Shown: positions 52,343 through 61,987, counted from the first letter of the stretch. The stretch is DNA of 64,000 bases from an uncultured Pseudomonadales bacterium (GCA_947489425.1 CANLDL010000001.1:868001-932000); one strand, 5' to 3'. Notes: generated from the sequence alone by a model not told the origin. Numbers and translations: made by a program.

Positions 52343-52528
52343 TTACTTAGAGAAAACATTTGAAGCGTTTTTTTCATTTTGAATACGCTGATATATATCT
52401 TCTCGATGGATGGAAACATCCTTTGGCGCATCAACACGCACTTGGTTTCCATTGACACATAACACCGTTACCCTAACGTCATCATCAATCATGAGTATTT
52501 CACCGACCCTTCTAGTTAAAATTAGCAT
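52343..52528 (-). CDS. csrA: CsrA/RsmA paralogue, two residues shorter than usual
   Basis: 61 residues. [20 protein letters not shown] and the RNA-binding [11 protein letters not shown] (Arg after His) are kept. In the middle the usual QVRIGVNAPKDV reads [10 protein letters not shown], two residues shorter in the strand-4 turn. CsrA binds GGA motifs in mRNA leaders. This copy lies inside the element, near the tRNA end, so it may serve the element or reprogram the host. Host chromosomal csrA is not in the window. Confidence 0.9.
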   Translation of the reverse strand: MLILTRRVGEILMIDDDVRVTVLCVNGNQVRVDAPKDVSIHREDIYQRIQNEKNASNVFSK

Positions 52529-52917
52529 GTTATATCTCCTTTTATGTGACTAATTTTTTGCGACAGATTTGTTACGCTTATTGCGTTAAAGCCACACCCT
52601 AATAATTCAAAAACATCAAGTAAAAACTCCTCTTTATACATTTATAGGCTTAACAATTTACGATTGGAATATCTAACAAACGCGTTAAATAATTTAGCCA
52701 ATGGAATTAAGGATTCATGTGCCATACTCCACCTATTTGCCGATATGGCTCTAAGTGTATTTTCAATAGGGCTGTATTGATTAAATAACTGCTAGAAAGG
52801 AAATAAGAGATTGGTAAACTTCAAAATACGCTAACCCATAGCTAACCCAGAAATAAAAAAAGCCTAACGATAACTGTTAAGCTTTCTAAGTTTCTTTTTA
52901 TAAATCAAAGAGTTATA
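52529..52917. other. Gap between csrA and tRNA-Ala
   Basis: About 390 bp. It holds the csrA promoter and, at 52855-52883, a terminator for the tRNA. No gene or repeat was seen otherwise. This DNA is the tRNA-side end of the integrated element. Confidence 0.5.
52855..52883 (-). terminator. Rho-independent terminator after tRNA-Ala
   Basis: On the minus strand AAGCTTAAC pairs with GTTAGGCTT (one G-T) followed by seven T. It lies 35 bp past the tRNA 3' end and is supplied by the element, replacing the terminator displaced at 41838-41870. Confidence 0.65.
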
Positions 52918-52993
52918 TGGTGGAGCCTAGCGGGATCGAACCGCTGACCTCAACACTGCCAGTGTTGCGCTCTCCCAGCTGAGCTAAGGCCCC
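52918..52993 (-). tRNA. tRNA-Ala (anticodon GGC)
   Basis: 76 nt with encoded CCA. It starts GGGGCCTTAGCTCAGCTGGG, has a CAACA/TGTTG anticodon stem with loop CTGGCAG (anticodon GGC) and T-arm GCGGTTCGATCCCGC. Acceptor GGGGCCT pairs with AGGCTCC including a G-T. It is the intact gene; its last 50 nt (52918-52967) are the attachment site of the integrated element. It lies close after gltX's end on the same strand. Confidence 0.96.
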
Positions 52994-53087
52994 ATATTTG
53001 GCATCTAATGGCATCAAAAGCCCTTAGAAGTGAAAAGAGGCCGCATTCTACCGGTAAGGCCCCTATCTGACAATAGCTTAGGCCAAC

Positions 53088-54590
53088 TTAATTTTCGGTA
53101 TCAGCTTTATGCTGTTGGTATTTTTTCTCTAGCTTTTTAAGCTGTTTTTTACCCGGCTCGCCACACACTGTATTTAAGGTATTGCGTAGGCGCGCACGAG
53201 TCAGTTCTGGCCCAAGCAGTGCCATGGCATCCATTACGGAAAATGACGCTGTGGTGCCCGATACTGCCAAGAATAATGGTGCTAAAAAGTCTTTAAGCTT
53301 GATCTCCATACGATCTGCCAAGGTTTTAAGGGCTGCAAAGATGGCATCACGTTGCCAGTCGCCTAGTGCTTCCATATCCCATAAGGCGAATTGTAGTACT
53401 TCTTTCAATTGCTCCTCATCTAACTTTAGAGCAGTGAATTTTTCGGGCTCAACGGGTAGTAAACCTGAGGATAAAAACGCCGTGAGGGGCACATAATCGC
53501 TTAATGTCTCCATACGTGGGATGGCATGTGGTAGCGCTTTGAGTATGTTGTCGCGATTTAAGGCCCATTCTTGTAGGCGATCTGCTAGTTGCTCTATATT
53601 TAGATCTTCCCGTAGCCATAGACCATTGAGCCAAGAGAGTTTTTCGACGTCAAATATCGGCCCACCAAGGGATACACGGTTAATATCAAAGGCCGCAACC
53701 ATATCGTCTAGGGTAAACTTTTCGCGCTCATCGGGCATGGACCAACCCATACGCCCTAGGTAGTTAAGCAAAGCCTCTGGCAGATAACCCATGCGTTGGT
53801 AATACAAAATACTGGTTGGGTTTTTGCGCTTACTCAATTTGGATTTATCGGGGTTGCGCAGTAGTGGCAAGTGGCAAAGTACCGGCATATCCCAGCCAAA
53901 GTATTGATACAATAGCTTATGTTTAGGTGCTGAGTTAATCCACTCTTCGCCACGAATCACATGCGTAATTTGCATTAAGTGGTCATCCACCACATTAGCA
54001 AGATGGTAAGTGGGCAAGCCATCGGATTTTAATAGGATTTGCGCGTCTACTTGCCCCCAATCTAGCTCGATAGTGCCACGTAGCATATCGTCTATTGGGC
54101 ATGGGCCGTTTTCCTCTGGCACCAGCATACGTACAACAGCGGGCATATTCGCGGCTTGTCGACGGGCTACCTCTGCATCATCTAGCTTTAGCTCGCTCGC
54201 CTTAAGTGCTGTAAAACCGCCAGCAGCGCGACGTGCTTCGCGAAGCTCATCAAGCTCCTCGGGTGTGCGGTAGCAATAAAAAGCATGGCCTTTTTCAACG
54301 AGTTCATCGGCATATTTTTTGTAAATATCAGCGCGTTCGCTTTGGCGATATGGCCCATGTTGCCCACCCACATCTGGCCCTTCGGCCCAATCAAGGCCTA
54401 ACCAACGCAGACTATCAAATATTGCCTGCTCTGATTTAGCTGTAGAGCGTGCTTGGTCTGTGTCTTCTATGCGTAGTAAAAAGTCACCACCATGTTGCTT
54501 GGCAAAACAGTAATTAAATAAGGCAATATAGGCGGTACCTACATGAGGGTCGCCAGTTGGCGAAGGTGCAATACGTGTGCGAACGGTCAT
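53088..54590 (-). CDS. gltX: Glutamyl-tRNA synthetase
   Basis: 500 residues. The class I HIGH motif appears as [13 protein letters not shown] (residues 9-21) and KMSKS as KLSKRKNP (about 253). The stem and anticodon-binding domains follow to the C-terminus ([16 protein letters not shown]). It charges tRNA-Glu with glutamate. Length is standard. It is the first core gene on the right of the accretion zone and lies upstream of tRNA-Ala, the usual order in related bacteria. Confidence 0.97.
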   Translation of the reverse strand: MTVRTRIAPSPTGDPHVGTAYIALFNYCFAKQHGGDFLLRIEDTDQARSTAKSEQAIFDSLRWLGLDWAEGPDVGGQHGPYRQSERADIYKKYADELVEKGHAFYCYRTPEELDELREARRAAGGFTALKASELKLDDAEVARRQAANMPAVVRMLVPEENGPCPIDDMLRGTIELDWGQVDAQILLKSDGLPTYHLANVVDDHLMQITHVIRGEEWINSAPKHKLLYQYFGWDMPVLCHLPLLRNPDKSKLSKRKNPTSILYYQRMGYLPEALLNYLGRMGWSMPDEREKFTLDDMVAAFDINRVSLGGPIFDVEKLSWLNGLWLREDLNIEQLADRLQEWALNRDNILKALPHAIPRMETLSDYVPLTAFLSSGLLPVEPEKFTALKLDEEQLKEVLQFALWDMEALGDWQRDAIFAALKTLADRMEIKLKDFLAPLFLAVSGTTASFSVMDAMALLGPELTRARLRNTLNTVCGEPGKKQLKKLEKKYQQHKADTEN

Positions 54591-54699
54591 AATATGGTCT
54601 TTGCTATTTAGCGCGTGAATTAAAGGCGGCAGTATACCTTTTTGCTTATTTTATGTCAGAGATTTTCTACCTAGGTGCCGTTATTCTAAGGCTTAGGGC

Positions 54700-54962
54700 T
54701 TAAGGAACCTCTGGTTAAGTTCGGAAATTTCTGGCTTATCAGACGTTCGAGATCAAGGGGACATCTGTAAGTCCTGCAGGACGTGGCTAAATGCACTTAT
54801 GCGTCGTTATACATCTTGCTAAGGGTACTGCCATTAACGGCGAAGCATGCCTTGCCTTCCATGGACGGAGGGTACATTGAAAATGCAGGAGCAGTTTTCA
54901 AACGCCTAAGCACATTTTAGACTCACGCAGAAATCATTCGAACTTAACCAGAGGTTCCTTAA
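54700..54962. mobile_element. MITE with perfect 24-bp terminal inverted repeats
   Basis: A 263-bp non-coding element between gltX and the MBL gene. The left end (54700-54723) starts TTAAGGAACCTCTGG and the right end (54939-54962) is its exact reverse complement ending CCAGAGGTTCCTTAA. There is no frame for a transposase inside. The ends TTAA may be part of a target duplication. The parental transposase is not in the window. Confidence 0.85.
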
Positions 54963-54970
54963 CTAAGCGC

Positions 54971-55007
54971 AAAAAAAAAAACCCAGATGAAATCACCTAG
55001 GGTTTTT
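54971..55007 (-). terminator. Rho-independent terminator of the MBL gene
   Basis: On the minus strand CCC-T-AGGTGA pairs with TCATCT-GGG around TT, with a long T-run (11) after it. It follows the stop codon of the MBL gene at 55033 by 26 bp. Confidence 0.7.
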
Positions 55008-55032
55008 GAATATGCTAAAAGCTAATTAAGCC

Positions 55033-55947
55033 TTATAGGCTTTCATAGAGTTTGCGAATCCACTTTTCGCTAGTAAAGTTACCATCACCCCACTCTGACT
55101 CTAGTGACGCGAGTGGTTTAGCTGCGACGGCCTCATCAATAGTTTTACCGGCATTTTTTAAATCAGATAATCTTTTGTGTGCGAACTTAAGCATGTCATT
55201 GTAATTAGATAAATCCTGTTTATTTGCAACCGGCCCATGACCAGGAACAATAACTGTTTTATCGTCGGTTAACTCTAGTATAGATTCAATACCGGCAATT
55301 AAACCCAATAGAGAGCCACCGTGGGTCACATCAATAAAAGGATAAAAACCATTAAAGAATAGATCGCCCATATGTACAACATTGGCTTTAGTAAAATGCA
55401 CAACGCTATCGCCATCGGTATGGGCTGTTGGTACGTGAACGATGTCAATTTTATCGTCGTTTAAATGAAAGGTGATAGTGTCAGAAAAAGTAACTACTGG
55501 TAAACCCTCACGCGGCTGCGCAGGGAAACGAAAAAGAAACTCTTTAATAAAGTTGTCTTGTTTTAGACGTTCACGAACACTATCGTGGGCAACAATAACC
55601 GACCCTTGCTTGCCAAACTCCTCGTTACCGCCTGTGTGATCACCATGGAAGTGTGTATTAATCACAAACTTAGGCACATCTCCACCGACTTTTTTGATCG
55701 ACTTTATAATCGCGTCACTTAAGGGGGCGAATTTATCATCAATTAAAAATGTACCATCTATACCCACAGAGACAGCCAAATTGCCGCCCTTTCCACTCAA
55801 AAAATAAATCGAGTCGGTGAGCTTTTGGGTTTGAATAGGGTTTTTCTTGGCATGTTCGTGGGCAAATACAGAGCTGCTAGCAAGAATACACAGCGATGCA
55901 CAAGCACTCAATAAAACAGAAGAACGTAATTTTTTAATTAATCTCAT
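55033..55947 (-). CDS. Secreted MBL-fold metallo-hydrolase
   Basis: 304 residues with a signal peptide (LLSACASLCILASSSVFA, cleaved before HEHAKK). The zinc motif is THFHGDHTGG, then HTDGDS, HMGDLFFNG and a late VPGHGP, all MBL-fold marks. It resembles periplasmic quinoprotein-associated or SoxH-like hydrolases. Substrate unknown. Upstream (55960-55985) an A/T-rich CATTAT/ATAATG dyad could be a Fur-like site, weak. Confidence 0.82.
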   Translation of the reverse strand: MRLIKKLRSSVLLSACASLCILASSSVFAHEHAKKNPIQTQKLTDSIYFLSGKGGNLAVSVGIDGTFLIDDKFAPLSDAIIKSIKKVGGDVPKFVINTHFHGDHTGGNEEFGKQGSVIVAHDSVRERLKQDNFIKEFLFRFPAQPREGLPVVTFSDTITFHLNDDKIDIVHVPTAHTDGDSVVHFTKANVVHMGDLFFNGFYPFIDVTHGGSLLGLIAGIESILELTDDKTVIVPGHGPVANKQDLSNYNDMLKFAHKRLSDLKNAGKTIDEAVAAKPLASLESEWGDGNFTSEKWIRKLYESL

Positions 55948-56131
55948 AACTTATCCCGTATGTTTGTCATTATCAATAATAATGCTATTCGCACTACTTT
56001 GTAGTTTGTTAACAGATTTGGACACCAGTAATCCCCATTTATTCCCCAATTAAACTAAAAGGATACCAAATATAGTGAGTTATGCGATGGGAGCCACATT
56101 CTATAAGGCTAACTGCCAATGACTAGCTGAG

Positions 56132-56752
56132 CTAACCTACGGCTAACCAAAACCCTACTCCTAATATTAAGGAGCCAGCTATGCGGTTCATCAAGCGTAT
56201 ATTGGCGCCTTTCATTAATATTGAGCGCAGTGTTAAGCCACCTGCTGCATAAATTAACAAGCAAATAAACTCGAGCAACAAAATAATGCTCACCAACAAT
56301 AGTAATTGCTCAAATAAGGGCTCTTTAGCCGATAAAAATGGGGGTAATAGCGCTACAAAAAAGGCCCAGCCTTTAGGGTTACTAATGGCTGTCATAAAGC
56401 CTTGAGTCGCCAGTACTAGGCGCGATGCTTGTTTTTGGTTTTGCATATCGGCTTTAAAGGCCATTTTGCCTCTAGATAGCCACATTTGCAGGCCAATAAC
56501 CCCTAGGTAGCACCCACCAATAATTTTAAACGCGCTAAATGCTGTAGGGTAATTGAGTAATAACGCCGCCACACCTACTGCTGATAATATAGCAACAATG
56601 GCGACGCCCACTAGCTCCCCCGCCATCATCCATAATGCGCGCTTAACTCCAATAGTCATACCTAGCGTCATTGCTAAGGTCATACACAGGCCTGGTGTGA
56701 TAGAGACAAAAAAGAAAGTGGGAATAAAAATAGATAGTAGCGCTAGGTTCAA
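56132..56752 (-). CDS. LysE/RhtB family amino-acid exporter
   Basis: 206 residues with six hydrophobic helices. The start LSIFIPTFFFVSITPGLCMT and the loop MTIGVKRALWMMAGELVGVA are typical of LysE/RhtB transporters, and SNPKGWAFFVALLPPF is their internal signature. It exports amino acids or analogues across the inner membrane. It overlaps the esterase gene by 4 bp, so the two are translated together. Confidence 0.9.
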   Translation of the reverse strand: MNLALLSIFIPTFFFVSITPGLCMTLAMTLGMTIGVKRALWMMAGELVGVAIVAILSAVGVAALLLNYPTAFSAFKIIGGCYLGVIGLQMWLSRGKMAFKADMQNQKQASRLVLATQGFMTAISNPKGWAFFVALLPPFLSAKEPLFEQLLLLVSIILLLEFICLLIYAAGGLTLRSILMKGANIRLMNRIAGSLILGVGFWLAVG

Positions 56753-57363
56753 AGTGCACCGTTATCTATGAGCAATTGGTGAATCGCCTCTGCCATTTTG
56801 CGATAGCCTTTCTCGTTAAAGTGAACAATGTCTGACTTTAATTCCGAGCTACGCTGTAGGCTCGAAATTAATTTACCATCAAAAACTAAATCAAATTCTG
56901 CCGCAAGCTCTTTATAGATAGGAGCAGAGCTAGAAAATAATGATTTTTCGGGTACACCAATTAAAACAACAGGAATGCCACGTTCACTAATTAGCAAAAT
57001 CATTTCGCGCAAATTATTTTTTGCTTGCTGCATATTTAAATTTTTAAGTATGTCATTGCCGCCTTCAATTAAAATGACTATATCCGGCGTAGATTGATCG
57101 AGAACCCCGTTTAAACGCTGTAAACCTTGTGCGGTTGTCTCGCCAGAGACACCCGCATTAACAACTCGTAAACCCGATAGCTCTTGCAATACGGCAGGGT
57201 AACTTTTATCTTTACTCGTGCCCACACCACTTGTCAGGCTGTCACCAAAAGCTAAAATCACTGCATCCCTAGGTAGTGATTTTAGACCAGTCGAATCACA
57301 AGCATGCAATAAAAATACGCTAGCAAGAATAACTAATAATTTGATCATCCTTTTATTGCCCAT
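56749..57363 (-). CDS. GDSL/SGNH arylesterase, TesA-like lipoprotein
   Basis: 204 residues. The N-terminus has a lipoprotein signal (LLVILASVFLLHAC). Block I is ILAFGDSLTSG (Ser catalytic), block II with NAGVSGETTAQGL, block III EGGNDIL, and block V SDIVHFNEKGY (Asp-xx-His). It hydrolyses esters or lysophospholipids in the periplasm. A four-base overlap joins it to lysE-like gene. TesA of E. coli is soluble; this form should be lipid-anchored. Confidence 0.88.
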   Translation of the reverse strand: MGNKRMIKLLVILASVFLLHACDSTGLKSLPRDAVILAFGDSLTSGVGTSKDKSYPAVLQELSGLRVVNAGVSGETTAQGLQRLNGVLDQSTPDIVILIEGGNDILKNLNMQQAKNNLREMILLISERGIPVVLIGVPEKSLFSSSAPIYKELAAEFDLVFDGKLISSLQRSSELKSDIVHFNEKGYRKMAEAIHQLLIDNGAL

Positions 57364-57387
57364 TTACTTATCTCTTCATTCAGTCAT

Positions 57388-57636
57388 CTACTCATCAAAG
57401 GTAACAACATTAAAATGAGGATTAGCTTGTAGCGCACGCATTGAAACTAATTCGGTTAAGACTATCGCTATAGATTCATTATTATGGGTCAATGTTATGC
57501 ACTCTTCTCTTTTCTCATTAAGCACTATCGTTTGAGCAACACCTTTAACACACTCACCACTTTTGAGGCTTAGCTCTACCAAAAAGTGATACATGCAGGC
57601 TATTTCGATATAGTCGTGGCGATCGCAAGAAATCAT
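57388..57636 (-). CDS. Rho-binding antiterminator (Rof/YaeO family)
   Basis: 82 residues. ISCDRHDYIEIACMYHFLVE at the start and GECVKGVAQTIVLNEKREEC follow the Rof pattern. Rof binds Rho and reduces Rho-dependent termination. The C-terminal extension VSMRALQANPHFNVVTF is longer than usual. It lies between the esterase and tmk genes. Confidence 0.82.
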   Translation of the reverse strand: MISCDRHDYIEIACMYHFLVELSLKSGECVKGVAQTIVLNEKREECITLTHNNESIAIVLTELVSMRALQANPHFNVVTFDE

Positions 57637-57649
57637 AGTTAATGTTTAT

Positions 57650-58300
57650 TTATACCTGAGCTTTAAGAAACTCATCTAATACTGTCAAAATATTTTGCTG
57701 TACCTGCTCTAAGCTCTCGCTTGCATCGATTAAACGATAATGACTATTGGGCGCGTCCATTTTTATGCGCGCTAAATAGGCCTCTCGGACACGTTCAAAA
57801 AAATCTATTTTTTCACTTTCAAAACGATCAAGTGCAGCACGTTCACTCGCACGCGATAGCCCAAGTTTTACATCGATGTCTAAATATAATGTTAAATCCG
57901 GCTTTAAGGTTTTTTGCACTATATTTTCTAGTTGAGCAATTAATGCTGTATCTAAACCACGACCACCACCTTGATAGGCATAGGTCGAGTCGGTAAAGCG
58001 ATCGCAAAGTACCCAAGTACCGGCATTAAGCGCTGGAGTAATGACTGTATTTAAATGCTGCGCTCTTGCTGCAAACACCATTAATAATTCACAGGTTTCG
58101 TCGACGGCCTCGCTGGATTTATCGAGCAATAATGTACGAATATTTTCAGCCAGTGGTGTACCGCCAGGCTCACGTGTCAGTAATAAATTAATATTTTTTG
58201 ATGATAAAAACTCTTTTACCAAGGCTATATTCGTACTTTTACCCACACCTTCGGAGCCTTCAAAAGTAATAAATTTACCTTTAGCGATTTGTTTGCTCAT
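57650..58300 (-). CDS. tmk: Thymidylate kinase
   Basis: 216 residues. P-loop FEGSEGVGKSTN (about 14-25), DR(F/Y) motif LCDRFTDSTYAYQGGGRGLD, and the lid RASERAALDRFESEKIDFF. It phosphorylates dTMP to dTDP. LID-type arginines place it with the E. coli class. It lies downstream of mltG in the usual pabC-mltG-tmk order. Confidence 0.96.
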   Translation of the reverse strand: MSKQIAKGKFITFEGSEGVGKSTNIALVKEFLSSKNINLLLTREPGGTPLAENIRTLLLDKSSEAVDETCELLMVFAARAQHLNTVITPALNAGTWVLCDRFTDSTYAYQGGGRGLDTALIAQLENIVQKTLKPDLTLYLDIDVKLGLSRASERAALDRFESEKIDFFERVREAYLARIKMDAPNSHYRLIDASESLEQVQQNILTVLDEFLKAQV

Positions 58301-58365
58301 TTATTTTCACACACATTACTGGTCGTTGTTATTATTTTAAGTGCCTAAGTTAAGTATCTAGATAA

Positions 58366-59397
58366 CTACTTAGGCGACGAGCGATAGTCCTTTGCTTTAT
58401 TTTTTATTTGGTATTCCTGTACAGCTTTATTGTGTTGCACTAGCGTTTCAGAAAACTGATGACTACCATCACCCTTTGCCACAAAGAATAAAGTCTTACC
58501 TTTTGCAGGGTGTAATGCTGCATTAATAGCTGCCCTACCCGACATCGCTATAGGTGTTGGGGGTAGACCATCAATAACATAGGTGTTGTAAGGTGTTGCT
58601 TGCCGTAAATGTTTTCGGCGAATATTGCCCTTATATTTATCGCCCAAACCATAAATAATCGTTGGGTCCGTCTGTAAGCGCATACCGCGCTGTAGTCGTC
58701 GTACAAACACGCCAGATATCTCTGGTCGCTCGTAAGCAACGCCCGTTTCTTTTTCGATTATTGAGGCCATTATTAATGCTTCATACGCATTTTTGTAGGG
58801 TAAATTTTTAGCGCGCTTCGACCATTCTTCGTCTAAAACTTGTTTCATTCTATTGTGTGCACGTAATAGGATATCAGCATCGCTAGAGCCTGCAATGTAT
58901 TGATAAGTGTCGGGGTAAAACCATCCCTCTGGGTGTTTTATATCTAGTTCGAGTAATTGCTTAATCTCATCAAAGGTTTTATTGCCTAGCTTATGCTCTA
59001 GCTTTTCTTGCTGGGAAAGTACTTTTAGATAATCTTTAAATGTTTTACCTTCAACCAGTGTTAACTGGTAACTCACTACCTCGCCATCACGAAAGGTGTC
59101 TAGTAATGTCTTAGGGGTGACTTGTGTCGGTAGTTTATATTCACCCACTTCTAGCGCTGTTTTTTTAGTAATTTTAGCGTAAAGAATTAGCCATTGAGGA
59201 TGTTTAAGAAAACCATCTTTCTCTAGCTGATAACTAATTTTACTCAGTGTATCGCCCGGATTAATGCGAATAATAGTTTTTTCGTCAACGCTCAAGGGCT
59301 CATTTAACCATTGATTAAACGTCAAAAAACAAACAACAACGATTAGCGTGCCAGCAAGTAACAAATAAATAATAGGTTTTAATAAACGCTTTAGCAT
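58366..59397 (-). CDS. mltG: Endolytic transglycosylase MltG
   Basis: 343 residues. N-terminal membrane helix (PIIYLLLAGTLIVVVCFLTF), a LysM-like part (TIIRINPGDTLSKISYQLEK), and the YceG domain with the catalytic Glu in IMASIIEKETGVAYERP and ending GLPPTPIAMSGRAAINAALH. It cuts nascent glycan strands and sets their length. It lies 13 bp after pabC, in the usual order. Confidence 0.95.
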   Translation of the reverse strand: MLKRLLKPIIYLLLAGTLIVVVCFLTFNQWLNEPLSVDEKTIIRINPGDTLSKISYQLEKDGFLKHPQWLILYAKITKKTALEVGEYKLPTQVTPKTLLDTFRDGEVVSYQLTLVEGKTFKDYLKVLSQQEKLEHKLGNKTFDEIKQLLELDIKHPEGWFYPDTYQYIAGSSDADILLRAHNRMKQVLDEEWSKRAKNLPYKNAYEALIMASIIEKETGVAYERPEISGVFVRRLQRGMRLQTDPTIIYGLGDKYKGNIRRKHLRQATPYNTYVIDGLPPTPIAMSGRAAINAALHPAKGKTLFFVAKGDGSHQFSETLVQHNKAVQEYQIKNKAKDYRSSPK

Positions 59398-59410
59398 AAA
59401 GTAGTATCAC

Positions 59411-60268
59411 TTATTCTTCAAAGAAAGCACTATGACACATAGCTTGTAGCGAACGCGTTATAGGGCCTACATCCCACGTGTAGTCTTGCTGCTTATACTC
59501 ACAGTGAGTCACAGGCCAAATACCAGTAATACTATTCGTTAAAAATATTTCATCGGCATTCCAGCACTCTTCAAACTTAATTTTTTGTTCGGCAATGTGC
59601 AAACCTAACTGCCCTGCCACAGACTCAATAATAAACTGGCGCTGAGCACCAGCAACACCCGACTCGTTAAGCGATGGTGTTAATAATTGTTCATCTTTCA
59701 CAATAAACACATTGCGCGCAGTGGCCTCTATTAAGTCACCTTGACTATTGAGTAAAAGCCCTTCGTCAAATGCGCTGCCTTGTCGCTCTTTGGCTGCAAG
59801 TACATAGGGCAGTTGATTTAGTGTTTTAAGACCAGCCCAGCTAACGGGAAATAAGCTCTCCTTGCAGATATGAACACTTACGCCATTATGTTTTGATAAA
59901 TCGATATTCGCAGAAAACAACTGTAAAATAAGTGTCGCAGTCGCTGTACTATCGACTTGATAACCTCGCCCACCTACACCACGAGTTACGGTTAATTTTA
60001 GAATCAAATGTTTTTCGCGGGTAGATTTTGCAATATCTAATAATGCGTTTACATCACTTACTAAGCGGTCAGAATCTAGCTCAATACCAAGATACGATAA
60101 GCCTCTTAGTAAACGTTTGTGATGGTAAGACAATAACGGTACGAGACCATCGACAACGAGCATAGTCTCGAAAAGGCCATCACCGTAGGCAAGCCCACGG
60201 TCAAGCGTTGACAGACCATTATGCTCTTGGCCATTAATATAAATAAGCGGTAAGGAGTAAGTAGACAT
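59411..60268 (-). CDS. pabC: Aminodeoxychorismate lyase
   Basis: About 285 residues from ATG 60268. PLP fold class IV: YGDGLFETMLVVDG near the N-terminus, PLP-lysine in ALKTLNQLPYVLAAKER, then DEGLLLNSQGDLIEATARN and a late FLTNSITGIWPV. It makes p-aminobenzoate from aminodeoxychorismate for folate. A TTG six codons upstream is an alternative start. It lies between fabF and mltG as in Pseudomonas. Confidence 0.92.
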   Translation of the reverse strand: MSTYSLPLIYINGQEHNGLSTLDRGLAYGDGLFETMLVVDGLVPLLSYHHKRLLRGLSYLGIELDSDRLVSDVNALLDIAKSTREKHLILKLTVTRGVGGRGYQVDSTATATLILQLFSANIDLSKHNGVSVHICKESLFPVSWAGLKTLNQLPYVLAAKERQGSAFDEGLLLNSQGDLIEATARNVFIVKDEQLLTPSLNESGVAGAQRQFIIESVAGQLGLHIAEQKIKFEECWNADEIFLTNSITGIWPVTHCEYKQQDYTWDVGPITRSLQAMCHSAFFEE

Positions 60269-60349
60269 AATAAGAAGTGTATCCAAAAATGGCGAAATAA
60301 ACTAAATCTATTTCGCCATTTTCGACAATTTTAATGCTCAAAAATTGAG

Positions 60350-61588
60350 TTAATCGATCTTTTTGAACACTAATGAACCATTGGTGCCACCAAAGCCAAA
60401 GGAATTAGATAAAGCAGCAGTAATTTTCATCTCTTGCGGCGTATTAGGCACTAAGTTGAGTGAAGAACATTCTTCCTCAGGGTCGTCTAAATTGATCGTT
60501 GGGGGTGCGACTTGATCACGTATGGCGAGCACACTAAAGATTGCCTCAACGGCACCGGCGGCTCCTAACAAATGGCCAATCATTGATTTAGTCGAGCTAA
60601 CGGCTAGGTGATCGGTAGCGCCTTTAAATACCGAATTAACCGCACGAGTCTCAGCAATATCACCTGCTGGTGTAGAGGTACCATGGGCATTAATATACTG
60701 GATGTCTTCTGCATTCATACCAGCACTATACAATGCATTAGCCATAGATAACGCTGCACCAGAGCCATTATCAGGTGGTGATGTCATATGGAAAGCATCA
60801 CCACTCATACCGAAGCCAACAACCTCGGCGTAAATTTTAGCGCCACGTGCTTTTGCTTTTTCGTACTCTTCTAATACAACAACACCTGCACCATCACCTA
60901 GTACAAAACCATCACGGCCTTTATCCCACGGGCGGCTGGCTCCTGTAGGATTATCATTATTTTTAGAGAGCGCTCTAGCCGCAGCAAAGCCACCTAAACC
61001 CACAGGTGTAATGGATGCTTCAGCACCACCTGCAAGCATAGCATCCGCCTCACCATGCATAATAGACCGTGCAGCCAAACCAATAGAATGCGTACCCGAT
61101 GTACAAGCGGTTGTCACCGCTAAATTGGGGCCTTTTAAACCATAGCGAATAGAGAGGTTACCAGCAATCATATTGATAATTGAGCCTGGCACAAAGAAAG
61201 GAGACATGCGGCGTGGACCACGATTAGATGCTGTCAATGTACCTTCTTCGATGGTACCTAATCCGCCAATACCAGAGCCAATAACAGAGCCAAAACGAGG
61301 AGCAAGTTCATCGGTAATCTCGATACCGCTGTCGCTCATAGCTTGTATACCCGCAGCCATACCATATTGAATAAAAAGATCCATTTTGCGGGCTTCTTTT
61401 ACTTCAATATAATCGCCAATTTGGAAATCTTTAACACTCGCTGCAAATTGAGTCGAATAAGCGCTAACATCGAAGCTTTCGATGGGTGCAGCACCACTCT
61501 TACTTGCAAGTATCGATGCCCATGTCTCATCAACCGTATTACCTACGGGCGTGACCATACCTAAACCTGTTATAACAACGCGTCTCAC
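60350..61588 (-). CDS. fabF: 3-oxoacyl-ACP synthase II
   Basis: 412 residues. [17 protein letters not shown] at the start, active-site Cys in [16 protein letters not shown], and the two histidines in [11 protein letters not shown] and [12 protein letters not shown]. It extends acyl-ACP with malonyl-ACP and controls unsaturated chain length at low temperature. It is followed by pabC and preceded by acpP. Confidence 0.97.
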   Translation of the reverse strand: MRRVVITGLGMVTPVGNTVDETWASILASKSGAAPIESFDVSAYSTQFAASVKDFQIGDYIEVKEARKMDLFIQYGMAAGIQAMSDSGIEITDELAPRFGSVIGSGIGGLGTIEEGTLTASNRGPRRMSPFFVPGSIINMIAGNLSIRYGLKGPNLAVTTACTSGTHSIGLAARSIMHGEADAMLAGGAEASITPVGLGGFAAARALSKNNDNPTGASRPWDKGRDGFVLGDGAGVVVLEEYEKAKARGAKIYAEVVGFGMSGDAFHMTSPPDNGSGAALSMANALYSAGMNAEDIQYINAHGTSTPAGDIAETRAVNSVFKGATDHLAVSSTKSMIGHLLGAAGAVEAIFSVLAIRDQVAPPTINLDDPEEECSSLNLVPNTPQEMKITAALSNSFGFGGTNGSLVFKKID

Positions 61589-61686
61589 ATTCGTTCCTGT
61601 CTACTTATTAATTTACGAATAAAGCTGTTAATAGCAATAAAAAATAATCGTCGAAGAATATACTAAATTTTATGCTTGAGAAACAC

Positions 61687-61717
61687 AAAAGCCGCGCCTA
61701 TAGCTAGGTGCGGCTTT
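61687..61717 (-). terminator. Hairpin between acpP and fabF (attenuator-like)
   Basis: GCCGCGCCTA pairs with TAGGTGCGGC (one G-T) around TAGC, with T-runs on both sides. It lies 34-64 bp after acpP's stop and limits read-through from the highly expressed acpP into fabF. Confidence 0.75.
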
Positions 61718-61750
61718 TGTAAATACTATTGGGTAAACAATAGAGAACTA

Positions 61751-61987
61751 TTAAGCTAGGTTGTTATTAATGTAATCAATCGCTAGCTGAACTGTAGTAA
61801 TTTTTTCTGCTTCTTCATCAGGAATTTCAGTTTCGAACTCCTCTTCTAAAGCCATTACTAACTCTACGGTGTCAAGTGAATCAGCACCTAGATCTTCTAC
61901 AAATGAAGCCGCATTTTTAACTTCATCTTCTTTAACACCAAGTTGCTCGGCAACGATTTTTTTTACACGTTCTTCAGTGTTGCTCAT
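61751..61987 (-). CDS. acpP: Acyl carrier protein
   Basis: 78 residues, [20 protein letters not shown] then [19 protein letters not shown] with the phosphopantetheine serine in DSL. It carries acyl intermediates of fatty acid synthesis. Length and acidic helices are normal. It sits between fabG and fabF. Confidence 0.98.
   Translation of the reverse strand: MSNTEERVKKIVAEQLGVKEDEVKNAASFVEDLGADSLDTVELVMALEEEFETEIPDEEAEKITTVQLAIDYINNNLA

Larger units (their letters stand above)
41871..52967. mobile_element. Integrated plasmid-like mobilizable element at tRNA-Ala
   Basis: Bounded by a perfect 50-bp direct repeat of the tRNA 3' part. It carries a tyrosine integrase next to the distal repeat, repA with five iterons and a DnaA box, traJ with an IncP-type oriT, trbK-like and trbL, an RT/HTH/membrane-protein operon and a csrA paralogue. 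It has no relaxase and lacks most of the mating-pair genes, so transfer would need help in trans. Confidence 0.85.

Noticed and set aside
55960-55985. Fur box upstream of the secreted MBL gene
   Set aside because: The A/T-rich dyad matches the 19-bp Fur consensus only partly; no iron-related neighbour.
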